Source of the DNA: Blasia pusilla
Lineage: Eukaryota; Marchantiophyta; Marchantiopsida; Blasiales
Reading direction: 5' to 3'
Length of the DNA: 64,000 bases
Assembly (NCBI GenBank): GCA_050084515.1
Contig: CM114275.1
Coordinates: 7,316,001-7,380,000, forward strand
A program made the translations under genes and the position numbers. Under the pieces are notes generated by a model, which was given only the letters and a program-made list of their open reading frames with translations, searched no databases and was not told the origin of the DNA. Positions within the stretch are counted from its first letter, which is position 1. Every line of letters starts with the position of its first letter. This document shows positions 1 to 12,816 of this stretch, piece by piece.

Positions 1-398
1 AAGCAACCTTCTTCATCCACGTACTTTAGTCTTTAGTTTCTTTAAACATGCATTAAAAGAAGGGCGTACAAACCAAATGCAGGTGATTGGTTTGGGGTCT
101 AGGATGTAAATTATGAAGCTACGAGGAGACGAACAAGTGGCAATCCTAGGAAATGAAAATAACACACAAGGTAGATAGGCATTTATGATCTTCTACAGCC
201 TATGATTCTCGGATCTGAGAAGAAATGGCGATATTATCAGAGTTGTGAGTATGAAAGGCGTGCGAGTGAGATCTAGGATGTTAATTATGAACCCAAGGAA
301 AAGAAATGTTGGAACAAGAGGGAATCGGTTATAAAGCACTCAGAAGAAATTTAGGGGTAGAAGGTCTGCCGCTGATCCTTCCTGGGTTTGATCTTCAG

Positions 399-3300
399 AT
401 ATCACGCCCCGAATCATAGCCATGGGATTTCCATCAGAAGGCAGGGAAGGAATATACCGCAATCCTTTGCCAGAAGTTGTGAAGTTTCTGTCAACATATC
501 ATGACAGAAATTTCAAGGTCATCAACCTGTAAGTCTTTGAAATCCTTTCTGGATCCAACTCTGTGTATGCAATGATCGAAATTTTGATTTTGTTCATTTC
601 GGACATTCCTCTTGAACTGTTTCAGGGTCCCCCTGTGCAGATGTGCTGAACGAGATTATGATCCTGCCAAATTTGGTGGAAACGGTAAGCTTACAAGCAC
701 AGTAGAAATACCATACATTTGTTTTGCCATTTTGATACATTTTTTTCATCAACAAGTTGTTTACTCCAAGAGTTTGTGGTAAAGGTTGTGTTTATCCTGT
801 ACTCCATAATTTGGTCATTCTCTGAGAGATTTAATGGTAATAATCTAGGGCACGGCTTTCTGTCAGATACGTTGTGAGTGATTGTGGAGCTTCGAGCTGA
901 TAGTGATTATTGGAAGGTGCGTCTCCATTGTGCAGTGGAAAGAATCCCTTTTGAGGATCACCAACCTGCTCCTATAAATGTTATGCTCAAATTCTGCCGG
1001 ACAGCTGTAACCCATTCCTAAACCAATGCTCACAACCGTTGTGCAGTCTTCCTGTAGTTTTAGGAAGCAATGAGTTAACATCTGTGAAGGTTGCCTCTGG
1101 CTAGGCTCTGTTGGTGCCCCTGTGTTTCTGTCCTTTAGCTCCTGTTCTCCACGGAACTAGAAATCAATTCTCCTTTAGTCTAATGCTTTATCTTCATTCA
1201 TGGGAGACTTCTTGGATACTCAAAAGAGATTGGATGCTGAGCTGGTTGGTAGTATTGTTGGGTGAGAGTTAAAAAATAGACAGCCTTTGTCACTTGTCCA
1301 TTCATCTCGGAGTGTTTCTTACCCGCAACTTTGTTTTCTTGTTTCTGTGGAGAGTTCATTTTCTTTGCACCAAGATTCCTGGTTCACTAGATGGGTTGGG
1401 ATTTTACATCTCTGTTTTTTTTGGTGTGATTTGTCCTAATAAGTGTTGAATCGTAACATTCTTCGAGTTTGGTGGTGATTTTTATGGTTGTTCAAGTCTG
1501 CAGGATGATTGGTTATCACAAGATGAGAACAATGTTCTTGTTACCCACTGCAAGGCAGGAAAGGTTGACTCAAGGCGCTCTTCTGGCATGTGCCAATATT
1601 TAGTGTTCCATGAGATTCCCCTTCGATCATGAGACAGTGAAGATAATTAACCAATAATTTTGGTTCATATCTAGCAGTTTAGAGGCAGAAACTCAGCAAT
1701 ATTGCCTATCAGGAACACATTTACAGGCATCTTTACAAATATAACCAGTTTGTAGTCCAAGATTGCTAATCATAGCTTATGGATTACAGGGAAGGTCAGG
1801 GGTTATGATTTGTGCATACCTGCTGTATATCAAGTATTGTCCTGATCCACTGACTGCTATGCAGTTTTATGGTGAGAAGAGAACAAAAAATGGGAAGGTA
1901 CCTTTCAAAACTTTTCTGAGTTTGATTTCCAGATTGAGCAAGCTTTGCGAGCATGTGCACATATATTGAGCGTCAACTTTTGCAGACGAGCGGAGTGGAT
2001 ATCGCAAAGATTCATGCTTGCTTGCTTGGATTGGCCCAATTTGTGATGCAGGGGGTGACCATACCAAGCCAAAGGAGATATATAGGCTACTTTCATGATT
2101 TTGTGGAAAAAGGACCAAGAGAGGACATCGAGTTGGAGCTTGCACAAATTTCCTTCACTGCCAACATTGCGTCAAGTAGAAGTGGTACATTCACCCAAGC
2201 TCTTTAGAAGAAGTTTCAACTTTCTTTCTCTTTAATAATTTCTGTTCTAAAATTATTTAGGTACTTGCACTTCATGGAGGCACTAACACTCTCTGGTAGG
2301 GGTTCTAATAATGAGAGCATTTGTGCTTGTAAGTTTCAAAGCTCTCAAGTTTCCTTCACAATCACTAAAATAACACAACTGGGATATGAATAGTGACTGG
2401 TGTTCTATGCACTCTCTGTTATTCAGATATCTATGTGGTGATATCTTCCAATAAAGGCAGTGGCACTATTAAGCTGACTGAGCAGTTCACGAGTCTGGTG
2501 AGATCAAATATTCATTCTGATTGCATTTGCCTTGATTTACCAGTGGGTCCTTAAGAAATGTGCCTAGTGAGGTTTTGAATTGAAGTAGGACAATGGCAGA
2601 TGAAGAGAGGTAGAATCAGAAGTATATGTCGTGGTGCGACTCAAATAAACATCTTGGTCCTGAAGGAACCCAGCTTAACACCAAATTCTTCTGGAAAGTG
2701 AACTGCAGGACCCGGGGTTGAAAACAACTAATAGCAAGTCAGGAAGAACCATGATTATGGGCCTACCTGTCCTCTGGATCTCTGGTGATGTAAAATTTGA
2801 GTTCCTTGTGCCACAGGTAAAGGAGTTCGGTCTCATAGCTGTCATGTATGTTGGGCTTGAGATGATATCGTCCTGGATTGTGTCCTGTGATCAAAGAGTT
2901 TGTCCTTGTGAGAAGTATATGTAGCATTATATTCGGTAATATTTCTTTCTTTAAAATGACAACCTACCAATTTGCAGATTCTACTTTGCTCTCGATTTTC
3001 TCAGGGTCGCCTTTTCTACTTTTGGTTCAACACTGCATACATTGAAGGAACTGACTTTTCGTTATGGAGCAAACAAGAGGTGGATAAACCTTTGAAGAGC
3101 CTCGAGTCGGATATTCAGGTCCTATAGCTTCCCTGCGTGTTATCTCAGCTACAAATATCAGTCCCAGAAACTCTACTGAATTGCTTGAAACTTTTTGGAA
3201 GCTTTCAAATTCATGAACTAATGCAAACTGATGCAAGCTGTCTTGAGCTCCTGTGATAACTTTAGGCTTTCTAGTTTACAGAAGTATTTTATCTGTGGAA

Positions 3301-3616
3301 ACAGATGGAAATGTAGCTATGATAGTGTAGTGATGGAATCTTGACCACAAACAGCCAATGATCTAAACTCACGATGAGCTTGAATGGAGAAGTTTGTCAG
3401 TAGAGGGTGCTCATTCCACTCCTCTTAAAGTAGATTCTTTAGTCTCCAAAATACCTCTGTTAACTAACTATGGTATCTGTAGTAAAATGTGTCTTTGAAG
3501 TCCCATGGATTCTTCATTATCCTCATGACTATTCTTTCTGTGTACAGGTTTCATTGTTCTTTACTGGAAGGAGATCCAAAGGTTGTAATTCTGACTTCGT
3601 AAATGGAATAGAGTAG
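399..3616 (+). CDS. PTEN: PTEN-type phosphatidylinositol 3-phosphatase, 5' end missing
   Basis: PTEN removes the 3-phosphate of PI(3,4,5)P3 and related lipids, opposing PI3-kinase signalling. Exons read here: 399-528, 641-684, 936-1006, 1504-1563, 1790-1897, 2052 to about 2131 or 2170, 2261-2328, 2427-2497, 2709-2816, 3005-3118 and 3548-3616, ending in TAG. All phases match except that two donors are possible for the sixth exon. The P-loop HCKAGKGRSG is split across the 1563/1790 intron; the usual Thr before the last Gly is Ser. The lid-like IPFEDHQP and the TIPSQRRY segment are intact. The C2 domain follows (IYVVISSNKG, GDVKFEFLV, FYFWFNTAYIEG). The N-terminal phosphoinositide-binding segment is not visible: the first exon follows an acceptor at 397-398, so upstream coding exons should lie outside the window or in 1-390. 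It is much shorter than plant PTEN2 proteins and closer in layout to the general eukaryotic form. No internal stops were seen. Confidence 0.9.
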
Positions 3617-5526
3617 TTATCAAAAGGAATTGGTTGAAAGACTTGCTGCCTTTCCCTTCAATTGAAGCCTTTTGTGTTCACTTTTAAAACATTCATAAGC
3701 ATTCATTTTCAGTGGACCAGCTCAAAGCAGTGACCTTTGGTTGAAGAGTAAGAGTGTTGCAACCTGTCCACAGATCAAACAACAGCCTGAATGTGAAAGA
3801 TTCAAGAAGATTCATGTGAATCAAGAAAGACTCGCATCAGTGAAGGACTCCATGAAACCTACTTGATGGCGATAAGGATTTCACCTCCATTTCCACTTGA
3901 ACTGCCATAAGTATCTTGAGTGAGCAGAAGGCTTGATTATAATTGAAGGTGGAAAATTCCCAGGGACATTCAACAATATTCTAAGTCAGCTGAGACTACC
4001 CAGTGTTAAGCGTGTATTGTGGGCACCTACACTTGATTTCAAATGTAAGGGGTCTGACCGACCAAATTGACAGTCACAATATCATATCTGGGACCTAAAT
4101 GAGAAACCACCTTGAGATTAGCCGGAAAAGGGCAGGCTTCTTCAATCTCACCTTCAAATCATCAATGAGACCAATCCCCTCAGGTCAAAGGTACTCCTGT
4201 AATCCTCACATTGTGTGAGGGTCCGAGTCTCTGAAGCCAATAGTGCACAATGCTGATAAGTACCCTTGAAGCAGGTACACATTCTGCAGTGGGCGAATAT
4301 GATAAGACGGTGTCCAATGTGGTTAATTTCCTTCGCTCAAAATTATCTACAATGTTTTTCTGGGGTGTTTTGGTTTCCTAGGACAATAAAGGTCTTTCAT
4401 TAGACTTGGGGTGACTCGCTGAATTGGAGTGTTTCATGCGAATGCGTGAAAGTGAGCTCACCTCGATTTTTGTTTATCTGGGAGATTCTAAATGCCAGTT
4501 GTGGAACAAGACATCTGAAATGTCGATAATGTAGTGGGTTCCGCTCATAAATTGAAGTTGTGTTGTAGACGAAACTAAATGGTCATCCATTGATGGTGGT
4601 TGAGAAAGGGATCTTTTGTAGAACGCCCAAAGGGTAGTCCATCCACGCGGATGGATACTCCATGTACCTGGAAAATAATGTCGACCTATATCACAAGTAA
4701 TGTTTTCTGTTAACACCGAAGTAAAATTTATAGGCTGTAAAATTTTTAGGCTTTCACCTTTGCTAGTCTAGATTACAAGCAATGGTTTGTTTCCCTAATT
4801 GCAAAACTATTGTGCAGGGTTTGTCGCCTTCGATAATGAAGATTTCAGGTTATGGTTGTTTCCCCAATTGCTGAACCAGTTGATTTTACCGAGAAACCAA
4901 CCTGCACCGTTTTCCATATTCAACTTATTTGTTACACTCCACCATTCTAGGTGTCTTTGGACTTTGCCTAGTTACTCGTTTCGAATGCAGCGACTGCACT
5001 GCTTGCGTCCTGAATCCTGAATGAGTGCACTCGACTCATAGCACTTCAAGCACACTACGTCTCAATTATCTCTTCTTCACATCATCATTCTGTAGCGTCA
5101 ATCTCTTTACGTAAGCGTCGGTGCATTTACACAAGCTTCCATGTACCGAGAACACCGCGGACTTTACTATTATAGCAAGTGCAACTTTACTGTACTCTGC
5201 AGATCTAAAATGCCACCAAAGTATATTTCATATTTCGTACCCAAAACTAGAAACGCTTCGACATTCATGTGTACTCTTACTACTGCCGAAGGACATATGT
5301 TCCACTTTCACAGTAAGTATCATCTTTCTCTTCGTCAATTTGAGGAAAATTTTACTCGAAGTGTGAACTGACCGAAGATAATTCAAACAGTGACGTGAAG
5401 ATTTAGAGTTTTATTTGGAAACTATTCATTGGAAAGATGTTTCCAAATAGTATGCTGATGACTGCATTTATGAAGTCTTTTTTGATTTCATATATATATA
5501 TATATATATGTGTGTCCCTAGTCTCT
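3617..5526. other. Intergenic, no gene seen
   Basis: Only short unsupported frames occur on either strand. The stretch holds the presumed 3' UTR and terminator of the PTEN gene and, near 5491, a TA microsatellite. Confidence 0.6.
5491..5516. repeat. (TA)n microsatellite running into TG
   Basis: About ten TA units are followed by TGTGTG. It lies immediately 3' of the minus-strand reading frame that ends at 5527. Confidence 0.95.
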
Positions 5527-6584
5527 CTAGATTTGTGACGAAATATTACCGATCGAAGTCATTTCAGCAGCCAGTTTCTGAGCTCCGTTTACAATATGAC
5601 ACATGATGTCATATTCCATCCCCTCGATTTCTTTGTTGATAAGCAACTCCACTATCCTCGACTTACGATCTCTCTCGTATGATATCGATGAAGTCGCCAT
5701 TGAATCTGAATGCATTCTCTTCTTGTGCTGCTTCAGGGCCTCGTCTATAATTGGGTCTACTTCCTCCATGACAGCATTCTGGAACATTTCCACCTCCTCT
5801 AGCATAATATTCATCACTTTATCTTCATCTCTCATTGCTTCACTACCATTAGGGCTGTGGGGGTTTTTATCAAGTGATTGCACAAGTTCCCTTCTAAACC
5901 TCCCCCACTACTACTACTACTACTGCCCATGATGTTCTTACAACTATTATCATCATGGCCGGCGGTGCTAGAACTGTCATGTGGCTTGGACGTGGCAAGT
6001 GCTCGAGAGCTTGAGTGTCCAAGCTCCGATCTTGGATGATTTGGAACTCTAGTAGGTGGGGATGCTGGGTATTTCCCAGGCGCACGAGCTCTTATTGGAA
6101 CATCTCTAGGGAGTTGGATTTCTTTTCCTTTGGATCGATCCGAGTTCGAAAGAACAAGATCTCGTTCTCTATATCTTCGTCCAAGCTCATACTTTTCCAA
6201 GCTTTGTGGAGAAGCGGGTTCAATCAAAGATATGGTATTCTGGTGCTCTTCTTCACTGGCATAAGGAGCTGGTAACATGCCCATTTCACTTCCTTCGTGC
6301 TCAGGATCTGAAGGAACCCAATCTGAATCCGATTTCGAAGTATGGCCGTGGGAGGTATGCGTCGTCTCACTAGGAGACGACGAGGATCCGGTCTTGTGCA
6401 CGTTTCTTGGCCGCAGTTTGTAGAAAGACGATGGAGCTTGCTGCGCACCACCAGCTCCAGACTCAGTTCCTCCGTCTTGCGACATTCTCTGCTCACTTAC
6501 CTCTGGCTGGATTCCAGACATGCCATTCGTCTCCTCCAGCGACACCGGAAACGCTTTCGAGAAGTATCGTACAGCTCTTCCCAT
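5527..6584 (-). pseudogene. Unrecognised Ser-rich, coiled-coil-like protein (orphan A), apparent frameshift
   Basis: I do not recognise this protein. Two overlapping minus-strand frames look like one gene. The first, 6584-5832 (250 codons), starts at an ATG and is low-complexity, rich in Ser, Pro, Glu and His, with a poly-Ser run encoded by an AGT repeat at about 5907-5931. The second, 5883-5527 (118 codons), is charged and alpha-helical in character (LEEVEMFQNAVMEEVDP, then INKEIEGMEYDIMC). The switch of frame falls just after the AGT and poly-G stretch, where slippage is likely, and no usable intron is visible there. The C-terminal frame resembles the frame at 11965-11615, so the two are probably members of one family. 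It could be a lineage-specific gene, a decayed copy, or part of a transposon. Confidence 0.4.
5907..5931 (-). repeat. AGT trinucleotide repeat coding for poly-Ser
   Basis: A run of AGT codons on the minus strand gives six serines followed by glycines. It sits at the point where the reading frame of orphan A changes. Confidence 0.85.
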
Positions 6585-9025
6585 GGAAATGCAAAAAAAA
6601 CCAATTCGCCTCCTCTGGATATATGGGCCTGTGGATGAATCACGAGTGCATCAGGAAGACAGTCAATTACTGGGTTTTAATCATGCGTAGATTTCAATCT
6701 GCACAGCTCAAGCAAACACAACCGGATTCTCCTATTTTCCTCTCTCACGACATACTGTGCATTCTGCCAAGTGATTCTTTTTGACAAGTCCTTCGCGGAC
6801 AATACATTTCTCCCATATGCGCGAAAGTTTTTCAGACGCGCTGTGACTCGTGATGCGCGAAAGATTCCAGACGAAGCACTGCGTCGATTGGGACTAGTGA
6901 ATCGAAGAGCAGAAAACAATGCAGACCCACCCATCCCAATTGTGCGATTGCCGTCGCATGCGTGCATCTGAGCGAGCTAGCCCTGCTACTGAAGCGGCGT
7001 TCTGAGCGCTCGGAGTGAGGAAACAGCTCTGGCACTGTGTGCAGCAATCCGACAACTCCCTCGCTAGAATCGCAAAGATTCCCGCTAGCCTTACTAGAAT
7101 GTGGAATTTCTGCGCACCTGTGTCGCCACTGACAGGAGCTCCGGACTCCGGAGCCTGTGAGGTACGGTTGGTCTAGCGATGAGAAGTGTGATTTGGAAGA
7201 GAGAAAAGGTTGTCCATGTTTCTTCCGCAAGGGAATCAGATTGCGAGTTTCGGATTACGTAGTGCCGACAGATAAATGGAGAGGTTGACGGATGCGGACA
7301 GGGACTTACCAGATTCGATGAAGCAAGGCTGCGAAACACTCACGATCTAGGATCGGCGGCGCTGGCTGCTATCGTTCCGGGTGGACGGATCCGCTGCGCA
7401 GCTTTAATGGAGATTTCCGTGGCAACGGGAAACTCTTCCCTGTGACAACAATACTGCGAGTCAGCTGCTGTAGGCACATGGAACCGGTCAAAAAGACAGA
7501 GGTTTACGATCACGATCGCCAACTCGAGCCATCGCTGCGATTGTTCTAACTCCTCTTCCTCTGCGGAATTTCTCGAGCCGACGCTGTCTGTGGAGAACCA
7601 CTGTATCTGTATCTGTATCTGGATCTGGACTCACGTCTCCGTGCGGCGGTCGAAAGAGTTGGATGCAATTTTCACATCACGAAAAATCCATCGAAGTGGA
7701 CTACTGTCATGCACTTACAGGAGGATAGTTGCTCTTCCTCGGGCGCTTTTGAGGTTTGGTCAGGGAACAGTCCTTCCCATGAGAGAACAAGTCTTTTACC
7801 CGTGTACGTAAGTGATCTACACCTAACAGACAGGTCAATGCATCAAATTTGAAGCACCTTCACAGATTTTCCACAAATCCTATCACGAATCGCGTCCTAG
7901 CGTACAGACGACAGTGGCGCAAAGCAGCGTGCCGAATCCTGAAGCAGCTCTGCAGCTGGAGGCTGGATATGAGAGTCTGCTGCAAACATGACAGCGAAAC
8001 AAGCCCACTTCACCCCGGGAATTCAATAACGACTTTCGAAGCGATGACGCACCACTTATTCTTAGTCGATGCGAGCGAGACGAATGCAGTGGACGCCACG
8101 ACTGTCCGCTCTGACGCGATGAGAGCTAGTCCGAGTCCCAGAATGACGCGGAGAGGCGGCGCTGGAAATGGTTGCCCCCTTCGATCAGAGGTGCGATGGC
8201 AGCTACTTACTTGATCACAGCACGATGCGGAGACGCGAACTGGGAGCTTACCGGACGAAACTTGCGAGGTATCTGGGATCCACGAGTGCTGGTCGCTGGT
8301 GTAATCGTAGCCCCGCCCGAGAGGCACTGGACAGAATCGAGGCTCATGCACGCGTTTCCCTGTACATGACGTATATCTACAGATGATAGATGTATGAATC
8401 CGGTCAATAGCAATCATTCCGATTCAGACACCCTCTCTGCTCTCTCTCTCTCTCTCACAGAATCTCAGCCTCTAAAGCGCAGAGCGGAGGAGATGCGTGC
8501 GAGTAAGAACACAGAACGGGACGGGATCGAGAAGCGACGCGTATTAATTAATGAATCTCGTCGATATATCTTCGCGTGTGTACCTGAGGATCTTAGTCGT
8601 CTGTCGAGTTCCACATCCTCCTCTGCAGTCGTAGCTTTCTTTTCGAGAGGTCTATGGCTTCAATTCGCGGCGCATTCGCTGGTGAGAAAATTCAGACCAG
8701 TGCGCATTCGACCGCTTAGAAAGCCGCACTTGAAACGTGGTCGCTGGGGAGATGTGCAGATCGATCCGGAGCAGAACCCACCTTCTTCTAGACAGCACGA
8801 ACCGTCGCAGGGAAGTGCAGCGCGAGCGAGAGGCGGAGGTTGCAACGTGGGACGAGGAAGAGCGACGGTGATTCGGAAACCATTGCAATTGCGAGATCGG
8901 CTGTCGCTGTGCAGTCAGTCAGTCGCTCGCTTCACGAGACGAGCGGGAGGGGCTCGAGCGAGCGAGTGTGATGCGCGAGGCTGCCCGACAAATAAAAGAC
9001 AGAGACGCTTTATAATGGCGAGGAC
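6585..9025. other. Gene-poor, moderately GC-rich stretch
   Basis: No protein could be recognised. A plus frame of 224 codons (8394-9068) is Arg/Ser-rich and resembles a chance frame in GC-rich DNA. A CT microsatellite lies near 8437-8457, and an imperfect hairpin (GCTCCGG-ACT-CCGGAGC) near 7138-7162. The richness in CG dinucleotides compared with the flanks could mark a promoter or a CpG-rich repeat, but nothing decides between them. Confidence 0.35.
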
Positions 9026-9160
9026 GACTCCCCCGGATGACTCAAGCTCCATCCAGCGGCTGCGGTGAGCCGGAAGAATTTTCCCCCGATCTGAACCGTT
9101 CAAGTCGTTCCGCCACACTGGCTGTTAAGTTAAACCCTAAATGTTAGGAGTGCCTCTTCA
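9026..9160. repeat. Diverged duplicated block, copy 1, with telo-box
   Basis: From about 9026 to 9150 this block shares order and short identical words with 17080-17210: a CGGATGA word, TCCAGCGGC, a GA-CCGT word, and the 13-mer AAACCCTAAATGT followed by TA. The AAACCCTAA at 9132-9140 is a plant telo-box, an element found in promoters of ribosomal and replication genes. No gene start is evident next to it. Confidence 0.45.
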
Positions 9161-11614
9161 CAGGTAACCGCGAGGCAAGGGGCGAAGACGCTGAGAGCCC
9201 ATTGGACCGTAAATGAGCTCTAGTCAACGGTTCTATCTCATAGGCAGGCGACTCCTGTGAGTCCTGTCGGATGTCTTTTCTATGCATGGACCCTCCGAGT
9301 CTCTGACACTGTCGTGGCTTCTCCGATGACTTGCGGCTCGTCTAATTATTCGATGGACAAGTAGACTCTACACGATGGATAAGTAGACTGGGGAGTTGCA
9401 ACTTGGAAGTATCTTTCCAATATTTTAGAGACTTGGGTTCCTTTCACTGTCCAGACGCCGGAAACACCTGCTCGGAAGAGGGACGAATCAGCTTGTCGGG
9501 GAGGATAACAGGATAATTCGGTCTCGAAACTACTTCACGGTAGTCAGGCGACCTATTGGTATTATTTGTTAAAGTGGTTGTAACATGTGAATAACTGCTG
9601 TCCTGCCAGCTCGGGTTAGACTAACTTGGGTTAGAAAGATGAGTCCAGCTAGTCACTAGTCACACTACATGTAAATTTAGTTTATATACCTTCATACCAG
9701 ATTTAGGAGAACCTCCGTAATTGCCCACTCCATTCTTAATAAATGTTTAATGTTTAATGACACTTTTGTGGTCTCCCCTCCTAAAAAATTTGTAAAGTAT
9801 TTGACATCCACCTTAACAACCCCCTATCATTCTTCCCTGGCTAGTCCAAGGAGAGAATAAAAATGCAAAATGGCAAGCCCTATTGAATCAGATATTATTA
9901 GATATTGCTGAAGCGTTCTTACACTATAAATCAGTTAGCCTGCCAACTCCAACACGGATAAGTGAGGGTCCCTATTGGCGAGGGAGTCTCTCCTCCGAAC
10001 TAGTGAGCATTAGTAACAACTAGTGTAGAGGCTGAGCCATGCAGGGAGTGAAGGTACTCATGATATTATACACAATTTTTCTTGCTGTCTTCACTATGAG
10101 AAATATATTTTTTAATTCAAGAAGGCACTCTCTAATAATATTTGCCCGGTTAAATCGCATTTACAAATCGTAGAAAAATTAAATAATCAAATTCAATGGA
10201 TGAATGGAAATCCGAAACGCACCTGAAACCCCCCTCCCATCTCCGCACACAGCTCAAAAGTAGTAGCCAGGTGAGAGGTCTCCTGACCGGCTCCTTCTTT
10301 CTGTCCCCGGCTGCCGGCGGTCCTGTGGAAGGCTGACGAGCGAAAAGCGGCGAAGCTTCGCGTCAGGTCAGTTCAGGAACAGAAGGGAGAGAAAAGATGA
10401 CTGATGGCACATGCATGCATGCATGCACGCACGCTACGTTAGCGAAAGAATTCGTGGTAATGATGAGATCCTTTCCTGCACATCCTTATCGGATGTAACG
10501 GGAAGGAAGATTCCTTGTGAAGGAAACCGGACAGCTGGAGGCGGCGAATTGCGAGAGCCAGAAAAGGCGTCTTCGGTAAAAAATACACGCAAAGGGCTTA
10601 GGCTGCCGGCATGATGAAGTGCACGCGTGGCATGTCTAAAAATGGCTTCGCCCATATGAGATGAGTGGGGCGAGCAAATCGAGCCATGGTGTCATGGGCA
10701 TCATTGATGATGAATGGACCTGAGGGGTTTCAAATCTGCCCTCCGGAGGCTGGAAGGGTTTAGCTCATCACACGTGATTTCTAATAGTTTAATAAAAGAA
10801 ATACTTATCTTCAGGATATTCATTTTTTTATTAGGATGCGTTTGATCTCAACCTGAGTACCTCCTTCATTATCCGTTTTACTTTATAGTTTCCCTCTTTT
10901 CCCTGTTCTCACACAATATCTCTATGCTTATTCAGGGAAGAATTGACTTAATGGAAAAGGCCAACTGAAAGCGCTTACGGATGCTTCGGAAAAGTAACAT
11001 CATCAGCAGGTGAAAAGGAACCTTAGAGAAGAATCAATTCCAAAACTTATGAGGTAATTTCTAAAAAATTCAAACCAAAAATACCTTAAGACCATGATGC
11101 TCCCCTGCTTTTTGGGTTGGATGATAAAAAAATTAAACCGGATAAAGGTGACACACAATAATGTGTGGAGAGAAAACGATGAAAAATACTAACACCTAAT
11201 TTTTTTTCTTCCAATGAGAGAATAGAAAAAAACTACTAGTATGAAGAGAGCATACAAATACTAGTGTGAATGGAATGAATTCAAATGTATTTATTAAATT
11301 GGTTCATATCTCTAGAATGTGACCAAAAGAAACGGAATGTGACAATGGAGAAACGAAACCGTTTAATATGCCTAGTAGTAAGGAACGTAAATAAGATGAA
11401 ACTCCTTATCAAAAGTGAAGAGAAAAATGGAATAAAAGAAGAATGAAGAACTCATAAAAAGAAAAAAATACAACAGCTAAAGGAAAAAACAAAACTTGAA
11501 GTTCATAATGATCCAAAACCACAATAGAAGAAGAAATTCACACACACTCTCCAAAGTGACTAGCTTATCTAGAGCTCTACTTCATAAAATAATTTTCACA
11601 CTCACTAACATAAT
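9161..11614. other. Intergenic, no gene seen
   Basis: Mixed sequence that becomes AT-rich after about 10.8 kb. An ATGC microsatellite lies at 10411-10434. Short frames at 10411-10655 lie over that repeat and are not credible genes. Confidence 0.5.
10411..10434. repeat. (ATGC)n microsatellite
   Basis: Four ATGC units run into ACGC units. Confidence 0.9.
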
Positions 11615-12816
11615 TCATAAACCAAAATCACCACAAGAAGGAATACCTTTAATCAAGTTGAACCTTCTAGTTCCATCGAATATTTGGGGCGTGATGACCT
11701 TCTCCATCGCCTCAATTTCCTTCTCCATCATCTTTGACACCGTCTCCTTCGTCGATGAACCTCCTTCGGTCGTAGGACGATACGCTTTCTTTATACTCTT
11801 GTGATTAGCAAAAGCCTCTTCTATCTTTCCGTATGTTTCCGCCGTCACCTCCTTCTCAAGTTTAACCACCTCCTCTTCCATAATCTTACCCAGAGTGTCA
11901 TCAAACTCACGATTAGTACCAATGGGTCCACCTCTCCGACGATTCCTTAGAGAGCCATGAGTCACCGGTGATTTGGAGCTAGGAAAAGCATCTTTTTTAG
12001 AGACTTCCCTTTCTTTGCCTTTGGAGGGGAGATAACTCCGATCTTGTCGTCCCTATGCAAGATCATCACTTTCTTTGGAGCACCTCTTTTCGTTGGGAGA
12101 AGAGGGTCTTGTTGTATCTTGCCAAGAACAACGCCATGGCTTTGGGGGACTTCTTCGCAATTGGATGAGGGAGGACTCTTATCACTCTTATGAAAGATAT
12201 TCGCTTTGGAGTAACTTTCTTCCTTTGGAGGAGAGAAGACAGTGATCTTGCTTTTCGCCATCAATATCCTCACTTTTGGAGCACCTCTCTTCCGTTGGAG
12301 AAGAGAGGCCTATGATCTTGCTTTTCCCCATCCATATCCTCACTTTGGAGCACCTCTTTTCAGTTGGAGGAAAGAGGACTATGGTTTTGGTTCTCCCCAA
12401 CCATTTCACTTTGTTTTATGTGGGAGAGAGGACCAAGCCTATACTTTCTATGGTCAAGATCATCACTTTGGAGCACCTCTTTTCCTTTTTTCTCTTATCA
12501 TAGCCAGATCATGGAGAATGCATGGAGAGGTAAGTCCTGCTTGGGGAGAACAAGAGTCAAGTTCAGCTTGAACCTCTTGTTTAAGTGGAGAACGCGAGGA
12601 TTTCGCCTTATGAAATCGCTTGCCCATGACTTTTTAGGCGTGAGGTAGTAGGAACTTGGTGATTCACTTGCACCATGTTCAAGCAAACTTTCGTAAACCT
12701 GCTCTCGTTACCCTTAGCTCTACTCGAGATACATTATCATGGTCATTAAGGACAACTTGTAAGGTGTTGTTGCCTGTCTTGGGGTTCTTGAGGTCACCCT
12801 TTTTCCCTCTTGCCAT
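11615..12816 (-). pseudogene. Unrecognised Lys-rich repeat protein (orphan B), broken or multi-exon
   Basis: Several minus-strand frames line up: 12816-12679 (45 codons, starting MARGKKGD), 12627-12463 (54 codons, ending KRKRGAPK), 12409-12188, 12273-11962 and 11965-11615 (116 codons). The middle part is a basic repeat with motifs such as GKSKI, SPP(T/K)EE and KRGAPKK. The last frame (EEEVVKLEKEV, MEKEIEAMEKVI) resembles the C-terminal half of the frame at 5883-5527. Splice sites joining all pieces could not be settled, so this may be a gene with introns or a decayed paralogue. No known domain is recognised. Confidence 0.4.
12050..12500. repeat. Degenerate ~65-bp tandem repeat
   Basis: On the plus strand, a unit containing CTTTGGAGCACCTCTTTTC, a GTTGGAGAA word and a CTTGCTTTTCCCCATC word recurs about every 60-70 bp, with copies near 12070, 12211, 12272, 12344 and 12465. 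It encodes the basic repeats of orphan B on the minus strand. Confidence 0.7.

Noticed and set aside
1-398. Possible first PTEN exon (GFDL just before 399)
   Set aside because: The residues GFDL match the family, but the frame runs into a stop after the acceptor-like CAG, so 399 is taken as an exon start and no first exon is called. The repeated TCTAGGATGT and AATTATGAA words at about 100 and 272 do not help.
5603-5932. 109-codon plus frame
   Set aside because: It is the reverse of the AGT repeat and of the helical part of orphan A on the minus strand.
8394-9068. 224-codon plus frame, basic
   Set aside because: Composition is that of random GC-rich sequence (Arg, Ser), with no motif. It overlaps the duplicated block that ends at the telo-box.
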